From assembly GCF_003176915.1 (NCBI RefSeq), contig NZ_CP029619.1, positions 124,001-188,000 on the forward strand: a DNA stretch of 64,000 nt, read 5' to 3'. The DNA comes from Candidatus Cardinium hertigii. Its GTDB lineage: Bacteria; Bacteroidota; Bacteroidia; Cytophagales; Amoebophilaceae. A program made the position numbers and the translations under genes. Below, in pieces: positions 48,176 through 57,260 of this stretch; the first letter of the stretch is position 1, and every line of letters starts with the position of its first letter. The notes under the pieces are model-generated. The model was not told the origin of the DNA and ran no database searches. It was given only the letters and a program-made list of their open reading frames with translations.

Positions 48176-48842
48176 AAGATAGAAAGTTTTGCAACTGCTG
48201 CTTATATTATATTAAAAACGACCTTATACCAAATATAACTATTTTATATAGATATATTTCTACTAATATTCTTTATCTTTCAAGAGTTGATTACTTTCTT
48301 TACTAATGCTTGAAATCTATTAAGCAAAATATATATATCTAACAAAGTATAATAGTGCATTATTCTTTAGCCAAATTATTATGAAAAGCCTAATAACGTT
48401 TGTTCCATAGCTGGTGAACTAAATTTTTCTTGCTGCTATATAGTATACATGCTGCTGCTATAGTGCATATAACCTTTGCGGTTGTGCGCTCTATTGAGAT
48501 ATTACTTGTAAGGAACCCGCTAATGCATATATTATCTCATACTGATCCGAAGAAACAGATACTTCAATTTTTATGTCTATGATGTATAATTGTTTAGGCA
48601 AACTTTTGGATTACTGTACGGCAGCCGTATTGGTATTTATGCGTTTCACTTTGCTTGCATTGGCCTATAACAAACAGAAGTAAATTTTTAACACGGCAAT
48701 ATGTTTATTATGCTTTACTTTTAGCGAGAGATATAGCATAATATAACTAGTTGCCTATCTTTATAGCCTTAAAGTATAAGAGTAGGATAAACACCGAACA
48801 ATACGCAAAAACTATTTAACGAATATGTTATTGATAGTACGA
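48176..48842. other. 667-base gap with no recognised gene
   Basis: AT-rich DNA. A 34-codon plus-strand frame near 48581 (MYNCLGKLLDYC start) is hydrophobic but unsupported. No IS or RNA was identified. Confidence 0.3.
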
Positions 48843-49484
48843 TCACTCCAGGGGAGTTTTATTTTTTATGTTTTTTATAAATGCTTCATTAATAGTTGTT
48901 CTACATATAGGACAGACAAGTTGCATTTTTATTGATCTACATAAACAGCTCAAACAAAAAGCATGCCCACAAACCATCCTTCCATTTTGATCAATATGCT
49001 GTGGAAGCGTTACTTTGGAACATTCGGGTTCTCCTTCACCATCCATTTGATGCATGCATATTACGCAATAGTCTTCCTGTTGATCCTCTTTCTCCCTCTG
49101 TTCCTTATCTATTTCACTGCATATGATTGCACGTATTATATTTAATCGCTCCTCTTGCGGCAATTCTAGCCATTCTTGATCTTCTATACGCTTATCTATT
49201 TGCTTTTGTTGTTGCTGCTCCTGATTGCCCCGCTGGCTTCTTCTATTTAATACGTTTTTCGGTAATTCCTGCTCCTTTCTTGGATTTTTATTGCTTAAAC
49301 TACAAGTTCTCGCTGTTTGCTCTTGTTGTTGCTGCTCCTGATTGCCCCGCTGATTTCTTCTATTTAATACGTTTTCCGGCAATTCCTGCTCCTCTCTTGG
49401 ATTTTTATTGCTCAAACTACAAGTTCCCGCTGTAAACAATAGGGAAGCCCATAATAAAAAAATTTCCTTAAAAAATTTGACCAT
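48843..49484 (-). CDS. secreted RING-finger protein (E3-ligase-like)
   Basis: A 213-residue protein with an N-terminal hydrophobic segment (about 7-20, FLLWASLLFTAG) that looks like a signal or anchor; C22 is a possible but imperfect lipobox cysteine. Residues 21-59 and 60-98 are a tandem repeat of 39 residues rich in Asn, Gln and Arg. At 105-124 lies the segment EWLELPQEERLNIIRAIICS, shared with the lipoprotein at 43213. The C-terminus carries a C3HC4 RING: C140-x2-C143, C172-x-H174-x2-C177-x2-C180, then C191-x2-C194. RING domains recruit E2 ubiquitin enzymes, a system bacteria lack, so it probably acts in the host. The E3 activity is inferred, not shown. Confidence 0.75.
   Translation of the reverse strand: MVKFFKEIFLLWASLLFTAGTCSLSNKNPREEQELPENVLNRRNQRGNQEQQQQEQTARTCSLSNKNPRKEQELPKNVLNRRSQRGNQEQQQQKQIDKRIEDQEWLELPQEERLNIIRAIICSEIDKEQREKEDQQEDYCVICMHQMDGEGEPECSKVTLPQHIDQNGRMVCGHAFCLSCLCRSIKMQLVCPICRTTINEAFIKNIKNKTPLE
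49191..49424 (-). repeat. two 117-bp in-frame copies in the RING gene
   Basis: The 39-residue unit starting TCSLSNKNPR and ending in a glutamine-rich run occurs twice, head to tail, with few changes (for example EEQELPEN versus KEQELPKN). High similarity suggests a recent duplication or homogenisation. Confidence 0.88.
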
Positions 49485-50256
49485 TCCTATTTTTTATCAT
49501 GCTATTAACATTACTTGATTCAGTATGGTATGATAAATATGTATTATCTGCTATTCGTTTTTAAAGATTGATAACTCCTTAAATAGCACTTTCACGTATC
49601 ATTATCAATAAAAAATAAAATATAGTTTCCCCAATTAAAGAAAAGCCTACTACAGCATCCCTTTTCAAGAGCTGGCTGTATTTGTCGCTATATTGCGGAT
49701 GCTTCAAGATTTAAATGTATAATACAATACAATTATAAATGTATGTTTAAAATGCTACAGAGGAAATTACAGTTTTCTCTATAAATCTCCAATAATTTTT
49801 CCGTATTATAAAGTTTGCTCTAAATGATAATTTCCTATTTTGGTATTATATAACACATATAAATTAAGCGTCAACTTCTAAGTATTACCCTAAAGCTGTA
49901 CAAATTACGCACATAAATACTTTTATTGCAGATCAGTTCAAATGGATAAAAGAAATCTACGGCAGTTCATACAAATAAATAGGGAAACATAATAAGCTTA
50001 TAAGTCAAATATTTCTAAACTTATAACTAATTGATTTATAGGATTTTTTGTTGTACATAAGCGTACGGAATAGACAGGTCAATGTAACAGCCAATAGATT
50101 TAAGGTAACTGTTTTAATATTTTTAAGGATAAAATTTCATCTTATGAATGAATCCTTTAAATGCTAATGCAACAAAAAATCTATGTTTATCTTTTTGGAA
50201 TTTATGTTTACAAGCGGATCTTACGATACTATGTTTAACTATAGCCTCATTGCACA
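49485..50256. other. 770-base AT-rich gap
   Basis: No gene is recognised. On the minus strand around 50128-50238 a 37-codon frame (containing KHKFQKDKHRFFVALAFKGF) may be the tail of a lost transposase, but this is not certain. Confidence 0.3.
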
Positions 50257-51288
50257 TTACTTTGCATGATGACCTATCGCAGCAGCCACATATTTTTTCC
50301 ATTTCTCGATAAGTTTAGCAAAGTTTTCTGGTAACGCTGCTTCAAATGACAGAAAAGAATGCTTTATAGGATGTGTAAAACCTAACACGGCAGCATGCAG
50401 TGCTTGATGGGGCATAAGCTTAAAACAATTATGTACAAAGGCTTTATAGGAAGCATATTGCTGACCACTTACTATACGCGTACCACCATAATAAGGATCA
50501 CCAAATAGGGGATGACCTATATGCTGCATATGTACCCGAATTTGATGCGTACGACCGGTTTCTAACGTACATTTTACCAACGCAACATGATGGAACCGCT
50601 CTATAACCTGATAATGGGTAACGGCATGTTTCCCTTTGCCAACCATAGGGGAATTCACAGCGACTTGACACTTATAGCTGCTTTTGATTAGAGGAACACC
50701 AATAGATCCTTTATCTTCTTTAGGGTTCCCCCAAATCAACGCATAATAGGTACGTACTACCTTATGATCATAAAATTGCTTTTCTAAGGCAAGTAAGCTT
50801 GCACTGCTCTTAGCAACGACTAATAGGCCTGAAGTCCCTTTATCTAAGCGATGTACCAATCCCGGCCTGGTAGGCAACTGATCTTTCAAAGGAAAATGTT
50901 TATAGTAATGCAGCAGCGCATTGGCTAACGTACCTGTCTGATGGGTTTTATCTGGGTGCGTCACCATTCGAGCGGGTTTATGCACTACAAGCAAATCTTC
51001 ATCTTCGTATACAATATCTAAGGCCTTATCTTCTGGGATAAGACTATCTAAATGAGGAGGAAAAAAGATAGAAGCGGTTATAGTATCTTGAGGCTGCACA
51101 AGATAATTGGCTTTTAAAATAGCCTTATTATTTACAGCAATACATTGATGGGCAATAGCCTCCTGTATTTTATTCCGACTAACCTGTAAGGCATCTGATA
51201 AAAACTTATCTATACGGATAGCTGCATCCGCTTCACTAACCGTAATACGATACAGCTTGTAGGGATAAGAAGAAGAAAAGGTTTCCAC
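50257..51288 (-). CDS. rluD: 23S rRNA pseudouridine synthase RluD
   Basis: Makes the pseudouridines of helix 69 in 23S rRNA. The 343 residues have an N-terminal S4 domain (about 24-70) and the catalytic domain with GLVHRLDKGTSGLLV; D149 is the nucleophile. TGRTHQIRVHMQHIGHPLFGD is complete. The upstream unknown gene ends only two bases before its start on the same strand, so they are probably co-transcribed. Confidence 0.93.
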   Translation of the reverse strand: METFSSSYPYKLYRITVSEADAAIRIDKFLSDALQVSRNKIQEAIAHQCIAVNNKAILKANYLVQPQDTITASIFFPPHLDSLIPEDKALDIVYEDEDLLVVHKPARMVTHPDKTHQTGTLANALLHYYKHFPLKDQLPTRPGLVHRLDKGTSGLLVVAKSSASLLALEKQFYDHKVVRTYYALIWGNPKEDKGSIGVPLIKSSYKCQVAVNSPMVGKGKHAVTHYQVIERFHHVALVKCTLETGRTHQIRVHMQHIGHPLFGDPYYGGTRIVSGQQYASYKAFVHNCFKLMPHQALHAAVLGFTHPIKHSFLSFEAALPENFAKLIEKWKKYVAAAIGHHAK

Positions 51289-51290
51289 AT

Positions 51291-51704
51291 TTATATGAAT
51301 TTAGAGGCTACCAATTCTTGCATCAAAAAGGCACTTCTAAAAAACTTACGCCTGCGGGAAGCGCTCTTTTCTATACCAACCGTTAGTGAACCCGATCGTA
51401 TAGCAGGCAGTCCCTGTCCCACTCCCTCTTTTCCCTCCTGTTTCTTTCGTTGCATTGCTGCTAATTTAGGAGAGGGCAGCTGCCCAACAGTATGCCTAAT
51501 AGGTATTGCTTCCTGAGGTATTGCTTCCTGAGGTGTTGCTTCCTGATGAATGGCTTGCGCCTGCATGAGAATCGGAGCTTTATTGGTTCTAACCGATGGC
51601 CTATCATCCTCTTCTTCTACACTAGACGATGTTAACAAGCTATACAACCTATACATGCCTACAGCTACACAAAATCCTATTTTCCATAAATCTATTCTGG
51701 TCAT
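51291..51704 (-). CDS. small unknown protein with QEAIP repeats
   Basis: A 137-residue protein that starts with a hydrophobic stretch (IGFCAVAVGMYRLYSLL-like, about 9-25), so it may be membrane-anchored. It contains three QEAIP/QEATP pentads from a 15-bp tandem repeat and a basic C-terminus (SASRRRKFFRS). No family is recognised. It sits two bases upstream of rluD and 90 bases after infB, on the same strand. Confidence 0.5.
   Translation of the reverse strand: MTRIDLWKIGFCVAVGMYRLYSLLTSSSVEEEDDRPSVRTNKAPILMQAQAIHQEATPQEAIPQEAIPIRHTVGQLPSPKLAAMQRKKQEGKEGVGQGLPAIRSGSLTVGIEKSASRRRKFFRSAFLMQELVASKFI
51501..51545 (-). repeat. three 15-bp tandem repeats
   Basis: AGGTATTGCTTCCTG occurs at 51501 and 51516, with AGGTGTTGCTTCCTG at 51531 (plus-strand letters). 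On the coding strand they encode QEAIP, QEAIP and QEATP in the small protein upstream of rluD. Confidence 0.9.
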
Positions 51705-51794
51705 CTTTGCCTTATTTAGCTTAATAAACAGTTATCCTCTTCCAAGCCATAGCATTGCCTTTGGCTGTATACGCGATAGCAGCTGTATACTAAC

Positions 51795-54449
51795 TTACAA
51801 ATTTCGCTTCGTCTCCTTACGCTCAAATCCTTCTATGATATCTCCTGTTTCAACGGTATCAAAATTTTTAATGTGTATACCACATTCTGACATAGCTTTT
51901 GCCTGCTTGATCTCATCTAATCCATGCTTAAGGGTATGAATGGTTCCTGTAAAAATCACCTTCTCATTCCTTATCACACGTATGGGATTGGCTTGATTGA
52001 CAAACCCTGATTGAACCTGACAACCAGCTATATTTCCAACTTTTGAAATAGAAAACACCTTTTTAACTTCCGCTCGACCAGTAGGTATTTCTTCTATAGC
52101 AGGAGCCAAAAGATTTTGCATTGTATGGCGTATATCATCTATGGCTGTATAAATGATGTCATATTGCTTAATAATTACCCCTTCTTTTTCAGCTAATTTT
52201 TTTGCTTGTGAGGGAATTTTAATATGAAAGGCAATAATAATTGCACTTGTTGCTGCAGCTAGCAATACATCTGATTCGGAAACAGCTCCTACACACTTAT
52301 GTAAAATCTTGACCTGTACTTCTTCATGGGATAAGCTAAGTAAAGCAGCCGCCAATGCTTCAATAGATCCATCGACATCTCCCTTGATGATGACGTGCAA
52401 CTCGTTAAAGTTACCTACTGCCAGACGACGGCCAATCTCATCCAGTGTAAGCTGTGCCTTTGTACGTAAGGTTTGTTCACGCCATACTTTCTGTTTCTTT
52501 TGTGCTAGTTCTCCTGCTTCTTTCATGCTACCTATCACACGAAAAATATCTCCTGCCCTAGGCGCACCATTTAAACCCAATAGCTGCACAGGCATGGAAG
52601 GCGTAGCCGACTGATGGGCCATACCTTGATGATCTAATAAGGCCTTTACTTTACCATAATAAACACCAGCCAATACAATATCACCTATATGTAACGTACC
52701 ATCCTGTACAATACCAGTAGCTACATATCCCCTACCCGTATCTAAAAAAGATTCAATAATCGTTCCTTTGGCCTTCCTAACAGGCATGGCTTTTAATTCC
52801 AGCAATGATGCTTCTAACAAAATTTTATCTAAAAGCGCACCAACTCCTTCCCCTGTTTTAGCTGAAATTTCTTGGCATTGGTACTTCCCTCCCCATTCTT
52901 CTACTAGGATATTAAGATTGGCTAAATCTTCTTTAACTTTTTTTGGGTTGGCCTGCGGCTTGTCCATCTTATTGATTGCAATAATAATGGCACAACCTGC
53001 TACCTGCGCATGGCTAATGGATTCCTTCGTTTGCGTCATCACACTATCATCTGCCGCTACTACAATGACAACGATATCCGTAATACGAGCACCCCTTGTA
53101 CGCATAGCTGTAAAAGCCTCATGCCCAGGTGTATCTAGAAATACAATCTTTTTATTGCTTTCGGTAACAATAGAATAGGCTGCAATATGCTGGGTAATAC
53201 CACCTATTTCTTTGGCGGTTACTTTAGTAGCACGAATGTAATCTAACAAAGAGGTTTTTCCGTGATCAACATGCCCCATAATGGTTACAATAGGGGGTCT
53301 CTCCTCCCACTCCCCTACTACCGCCTCACTACTGCTGTCTTTTTCTTCTTCGTCGTGCACATCCATAAACTCTACCTGATAACCAAACTCATCCGCTACA
53401 ACAGTAATGGTTTCAGCATCCAAACGTTGATTGATAGATACAATCATACCCAAGGACATGCAAGTAGAAAGTACTTCCTGTACCGTAACTTTCATAAAAG
53501 AGGCTAACTCACTAGCAGAAGCAAACTCCATAATTTTCAAAACGCTTGCTTCTGATTGCTTCTGATGCTGACGTTGACCTTCAGCTGCTAAGTGGGCAGT
53601 ACGCTTTTCTTTTTTATACTTAGCACGGGTACTGCTTCCGGAAGTTTGGTGTAACGTTGCGAATGTCTTTCCTATTTGGCCTTCCACCGCTTGAACAGAA
53701 ACATTTTCTGTTTTTTCTTCTACACCTAAACGTTTGGATTTCTTTTCTTTATGTGCAAAAACTGTAGGTGATTTGGGGCTTTTAGTCCATTTGACCCCTT
53801 TGGATGTCTTGATGGGAGTGACCCTTTTTATTGCACTCTTAGCAGGCGCAGTATAGGAGGACTGCCTGCTCCTTTGTTCTATAACCATTTCACCCACTAC
53901 AGTAGGCCGCTTAAGATCACCTAAAATAGAAAAATCTATTTTATCGCGTTTGCTAGTTTCTGCCAAGGAATTATCCTTTAATGGAACTGATACAGAAGCC
54001 TTTTTATCGGTTTCCTTCTGTGCCTCCTGAGGAGGCACAGAAGGCCTCTCAACGGCTTTAGCAATGCCTTTGTCCGATTCTAAAATAATTTTACCCACTC
54101 TTTTTAGGCTAGGCAGGACAGGAATAGCAGCCTCGTAATGAGATTCTGTTTTTTTCTTAACCTCTTGCGTTGCCTTTGTGACAGCTTTTGGTTTATTCTC
54201 TGCTTGATCATATCCAAGATGCTTATAGGTTTTACCGATGGTCACCTGTGCAGCCTCTCGTTTATCTACACTGGCCGATATAAACTCAACGGAGAGTAGA
54301 TCAAACTGCTCTACCGTTATTTTTACATTAGGATTAGGCGCGATAATAAATCCCTTTTTTTCTAAAAAAGCAACAATAGTAGCCGTACTTACATTTAACT
54401 GACGTGCTACCTGACTGAGCCGTATTTTTTTCTTTTCATTATGGTTCAT
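51795..54449 (-). CDS. infB: translation initiation factor IF-2
   Basis: GTPase that places initiator tRNA on the 30S subunit. The 884 residues have the usual long, variable N-terminal part (about 1-300, lysine and serine rich) and an IF2-N domain (about 303-355). The G domain has GHVDHGKTS at 392-400, DTPGHEAF and NKMD; C-terminal barrel and fMet-tRNA-binding domains follow. The start has GGGAGGG upstream on the minus strand. nusA lies 31 bases upstream, as in most bacteria. Confidence 0.95.
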   Translation of the reverse strand: MNHNEKKKIRLSQVARQLNVSTATIVAFLEKKGFIIAPNPNVKITVEQFDLLSVEFISASVDKREAAQVTIGKTYKHLGYDQAENKPKAVTKATQEVKKKTESHYEAAIPVLPSLKRVGKIILESDKGIAKAVERPSVPPQEAQKETDKKASVSVPLKDNSLAETSKRDKIDFSILGDLKRPTVVGEMVIEQRSRQSSYTAPAKSAIKRVTPIKTSKGVKWTKSPKSPTVFAHKEKKSKRLGVEEKTENVSVQAVEGQIGKTFATLHQTSGSSTRAKYKKEKRTAHLAAEGQRQHQKQSEASVLKIMEFASASELASFMKVTVQEVLSTCMSLGMIVSINQRLDAETITVVADEFGYQVEFMDVHDEEEKDSSSEAVVGEWEERPPIVTIMGHVDHGKTSLLDYIRATKVTAKEIGGITQHIAAYSIVTESNKKIVFLDTPGHEAFTAMRTRGARITDIVVIVVAADDSVMTQTKESISHAQVAGCAIIIAINKMDKPQANPKKVKEDLANLNILVEEWGGKYQCQEISAKTGEGVGALLDKILLEASLLELKAMPVRKAKGTIIESFLDTGRGYVATGIVQDGTLHIGDIVLAGVYYGKVKALLDHQGMAHQSATPSMPVQLLGLNGAPRAGDIFRVIGSMKEAGELAQKKQKVWREQTLRTKAQLTLDEIGRRLAVGNFNELHVIIKGDVDGSIEALAAALLSLSHEEVQVKILHKCVGAVSESDVLLAAATSAIIIAFHIKIPSQAKKLAEKEGVIIKQYDIIYTAIDDIRHTMQNLLAPAIEEIPTGRAEVKKVFSISKVGNIAGCQVQSGFVNQANPIRVIRNEKVIFTGTIHTLKHGLDEIKQAKAMSECGIHIKNFDTVETGDIIEGFERKETKRNL

Positions 54450-54480
54450 AAATTCCCTCCCTGCTACCTAGCAGATTGAT

Positions 54481-55722
54481 TTAACCACTAAGTACCTGAT
54501 GCAATATAGCATAGATTTCATCTACAGTCTCTTTTTCTAAATCCACACGCTGTTCAAGTACTTCCTTAGGCAAGGATAAAACACTCCTAGCAGAATCTAA
54601 GCCGATTTTATGTAACGCTTCCACAACCCAAGGTCCAATCGTCTCACTAAAGGCAGATAAAGGAATATCCTCCTCCTTTGGATCGGCTGCATTATCCCTA
54701 TAAACATCTATTTCTTTACCAATAAGCTTACTCGCCAGCTTGATATTTTGCCCCCCTTTCCCAATCGCCAAAGCTACTTGATCTGAATCTAAATAAACCG
54801 CTATGCGCTCAGACATTTGTACGACACGATTAATACATGCTGGGCTTAAAGAACGCGCAATATAAAGTTCTAAATTATCTGTATAATTAATGATATCAAT
54901 ATTTTCATGCTGAAGCTCTTTAGTAACACCATGTATGCGGGTCCCCTTAATGCCTACACAAGCACCAACCGGATCAACCCTATCATCAAAAGATTCTACC
55001 GCTACTTTCGCACGGCTTCCTGGTTCTCGTACAATTTTTTTTACGGCAATCAAACCGTCCTGAATTTCAGGAATTTCATTCTCAAGCAACCGCTCTAAGA
55101 AAAGCGGAGAAGCTCTTGACAGTATAACACGAGGAAGCGTGTTATACAACTCTACCTTATGAACAATGGCACGTACATACGCTCCTTTCTTAAAATAATC
55201 TTTAGGAATTTGCTCTGCTTTCGGCAAAAAAAGTTCGTTGCTTTCATCATCCAATAAAATAATTTCCCTGCTCAGCAATTGATGTACTTCAGCTACTATC
55301 AAACAACCAATTAATTGCTTATATTTTTCATACAAGGTCTCCTTCGCCAACTCTTGTACTTTTTGTATAAGCGTTTGCTTAGCAGCTAATACGGTTCTTC
55401 TACCAAAATCAGTAATCTTAATTTCTTCCGATAATTCTTCCCCTACCTCAAAATCAGCTTCTATTTTTCTTGCCTCCCTAAGCGCTATTTTTGTTGGAAC
55501 AGCTACATCTGGTGCATGATCCTCTACAATTTCACGGAAACGCCATATCTGTAAGTCTCCCTTATCAAGATTAATAATAATATCAAAATTATCACTATAC
55601 CCAAACCTACTAAGGATAATAGAACGAAATACATCTTCTAAAATACGTATAACCGTAGGTTTATCGATATTCTTAGACCGGGCAAATTCCGCAAATGATT
55701 CTATTAACTTATTACTATCCAT
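54481..55722 (-). CDS. nusA: transcription termination/antitermination factor NusA
   Basis: Binds RNA polymerase at pauses and hairpins. The N-terminal domain (MDSNKLIESFAEFARSKN) is followed by an S1 domain (about 135-200), two KH domains (about 225-345, with VGACVGIKGTRIHGV and SDQVALAIGKGGQNIKL), and a short C-terminal helical region. The ATG at 55722 was chosen, because an upstream ATG adds seven residues (MHLCLWV) foreign to the family. The rimP gene that usually comes first in this operon is not present. Confidence 0.93.
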   Translation of the reverse strand: MDSNKLIESFAEFARSKNIDKPTVIRILEDVFRSIILSRFGYSDNFDIIINLDKGDLQIWRFREIVEDHAPDVAVPTKIALREARKIEADFEVGEELSEEIKITDFGRRTVLAAKQTLIQKVQELAKETLYEKYKQLIGCLIVAEVHQLLSREIILLDDESNELFLPKAEQIPKDYFKKGAYVRAIVHKVELYNTLPRVILSRASPLFLERLLENEIPEIQDGLIAVKKIVREPGSRAKVAVESFDDRVDPVGACVGIKGTRIHGVTKELQHENIDIINYTDNLELYIARSLSPACINRVVQMSERIAVYLDSDQVALAIGKGGQNIKLASKLIGKEIDVYRDNAADPKEEDIPLSAFSETIGPWVVEALHKIGLDSARSVLSLPKEVLEQRVDLEKETVDEIYAILHQVLSG

Positions 55723-56104
55723 CACCCATAAACATAAATGCAATTATTTAAAGAGCAACACGCATAGTCCATATCCACCTATCCCCAAGCATTTAACTGC
55801 CTACATAACTGTTCCTAAGCACTATCACTATACTGTTTTTCCACATAAAGGGGATCAATACCATAGCAAGTTACAAAAATATTGCTATTTTCTTTAACCT
55901 GTAAACGCACTGAAGCTATTAGCTAGCAGAAAAACAGTCTATTAACTATAGGAAACTTGGGAATAGGGAAAGTTATGCATAGCTACCTTATGGGAAACCC
56001 TGTCGCTCTTTAAAAGAAATTATTACTTAATAATCAACCACAAAAATATTATACATCCTATTTAGCGCATGCTATATTTACGTATGCTAAAAGCTGCAAT
56101 TTCT
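55723..56104. other. gap where rimP would be expected
   Basis: The stretch upstream of nusA holds no open frame with a RimP-like pattern and no other recognised gene. It is AT-rich and separates nusA from rlmB on the same strand. Confidence 0.4.
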
Positions 56105-56884
56105 TTACCTATTACGTTGCCGCAGCACTTCATAGAGGAGCATACCTGCTGCTACCGATACATTTAAGGAAGCAATAGGACCCTGTATCGGAATAGATAC
56201 TTGATGCAACGCATGGGTTAGGTGTTTAGCGGCTATTCCCATGGCCTCATCCCCTAAAATAAGCGCAACAGGGGAAGTTAAATCCACTTGGCATAATGGC
56301 TGTGCTGCTTTCTCATGACAAGCTATAATGGTTAAACCCGCTGCTTGTAAATAGGCTAATGTATGGCTTAGGTTAGCTGTGCGGCAAACCGGTAAGGTAG
56401 CCAATGCACCTGCTGATGTTTTCATAGCAACAGCGGTTATAGAAGCACTTCCTTGGGTTGGTAGTACCAATGCATGCACCCCCATACAGGCTGCTGTCCT
56501 GGCAATAGCGCCTACATTATGCACGTCTGATACACCATCTAATACGACGAGTAAGGGCAACTCCCCTTTTTCATAGGAAGCCTGCACCACATGCTCCACA
56601 ACGGAAAAAACAATAGGAGATCTTATGGCTACAACACCTTGGTGATTCTTATTTATCCATTGCTTAAACTTTGCAACAGGTAAATAAGTATAAGGAATGG
56701 CATGCTGGCGTATAAGCGTATATAGCTCCTTTGTAAGTGGCGTTTGCCACTTACTGCTTTGTAAAAAAACTTTCTCAATCGGCTGTCCAGCTAATATAGA
56801 CTCTATTACAGCCCTAGAACCAAAAATAAGATGCGTAAGATCTGTGGCTATATGTTTAAAGGAAGTCATTTCTTCTTGTTTCAC
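56105..56884 (-). CDS. rlmB: 23S rRNA (guanosine-2'-O)-methyltransferase RlmB type
   Basis: A SpoU-family methyltransferase of 259 residues that methylates the 2'-OH of a guanosine in 23S rRNA (G2251 in E. coli) with S-adenosylmethionine. The substrate-binding N-terminal domain (1-95) is followed by the trefoil-knot SPOUT domain with NVGAIARTA, LILGDEAMGI and IPIQGPIASLNVSVAAGMLLYE. The trmH and rlmB subfamilies are hard to separate; the extra N-terminal domain favours RlmB. Confidence 0.88.
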   Translation of the reverse strand: MKQEEMTSFKHIATDLTHLIFGSRAVIESILAGQPIEKVFLQSSKWQTPLTKELYTLIRQHAIPYTYLPVAKFKQWINKNHQGVVAIRSPIVFSVVEHVVQASYEKGELPLLVVLDGVSDVHNVGAIARTAACMGVHALVLPTQGSASITAVAMKTSAGALATLPVCRTANLSHTLAYLQAAGLTIIACHEKAAQPLCQVDLTSPVALILGDEAMGIAAKHLTHALHQVSIPIQGPIASLNVSVAAGMLLYEVLRQRNR

Positions 56885-57260
56885 TTAAATTAAAATACAA
56901 CTACGATAATTTTAGTTTCTATTATTAAATATTATCTTGTAAACATGTCCCATTTCTTCTAAAAATTGTATGCATATCAGATGCTTTTTCTGAACAGAAC
57001 ATATACAACCGTAGGGGGTATAGTTGCTAACTTGGCTAAGGTACCAAGCCCATACATAACTCTCATCTAGAAGGTAAAGTTACGCTATACATAAATAATG
57101 TTTATAATGGATACAGCAAGCACCATAGTAGATGTTTTTCTATTATTTACTGCATAACCTTAGCATGTTTTGATTTCTTTACTATAACGAAAGCCAATAA
57201 CAAAGGTTAAAATTTAAAAGGGACATAATTATTAAATCAAAAGGTTACGCCATGTTTGTT
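56885..57260. other. gap downstream of the fusion gene
   Basis: About 375 AT-rich bases between rlmB and the transporter fusion. Nothing is recognised. Confidence 0.3.

Noticed and set aside
48581-48682. A 34-codon hydrophobic frame
   Set aside because: Too short, no ribosome-binding site and no similarity; left within the gap description.
52309-53178. Two plus-strand open frames of over 100 codons
   Set aside because: Both are antisense to the G domain and core of infB and show no family-like pattern.
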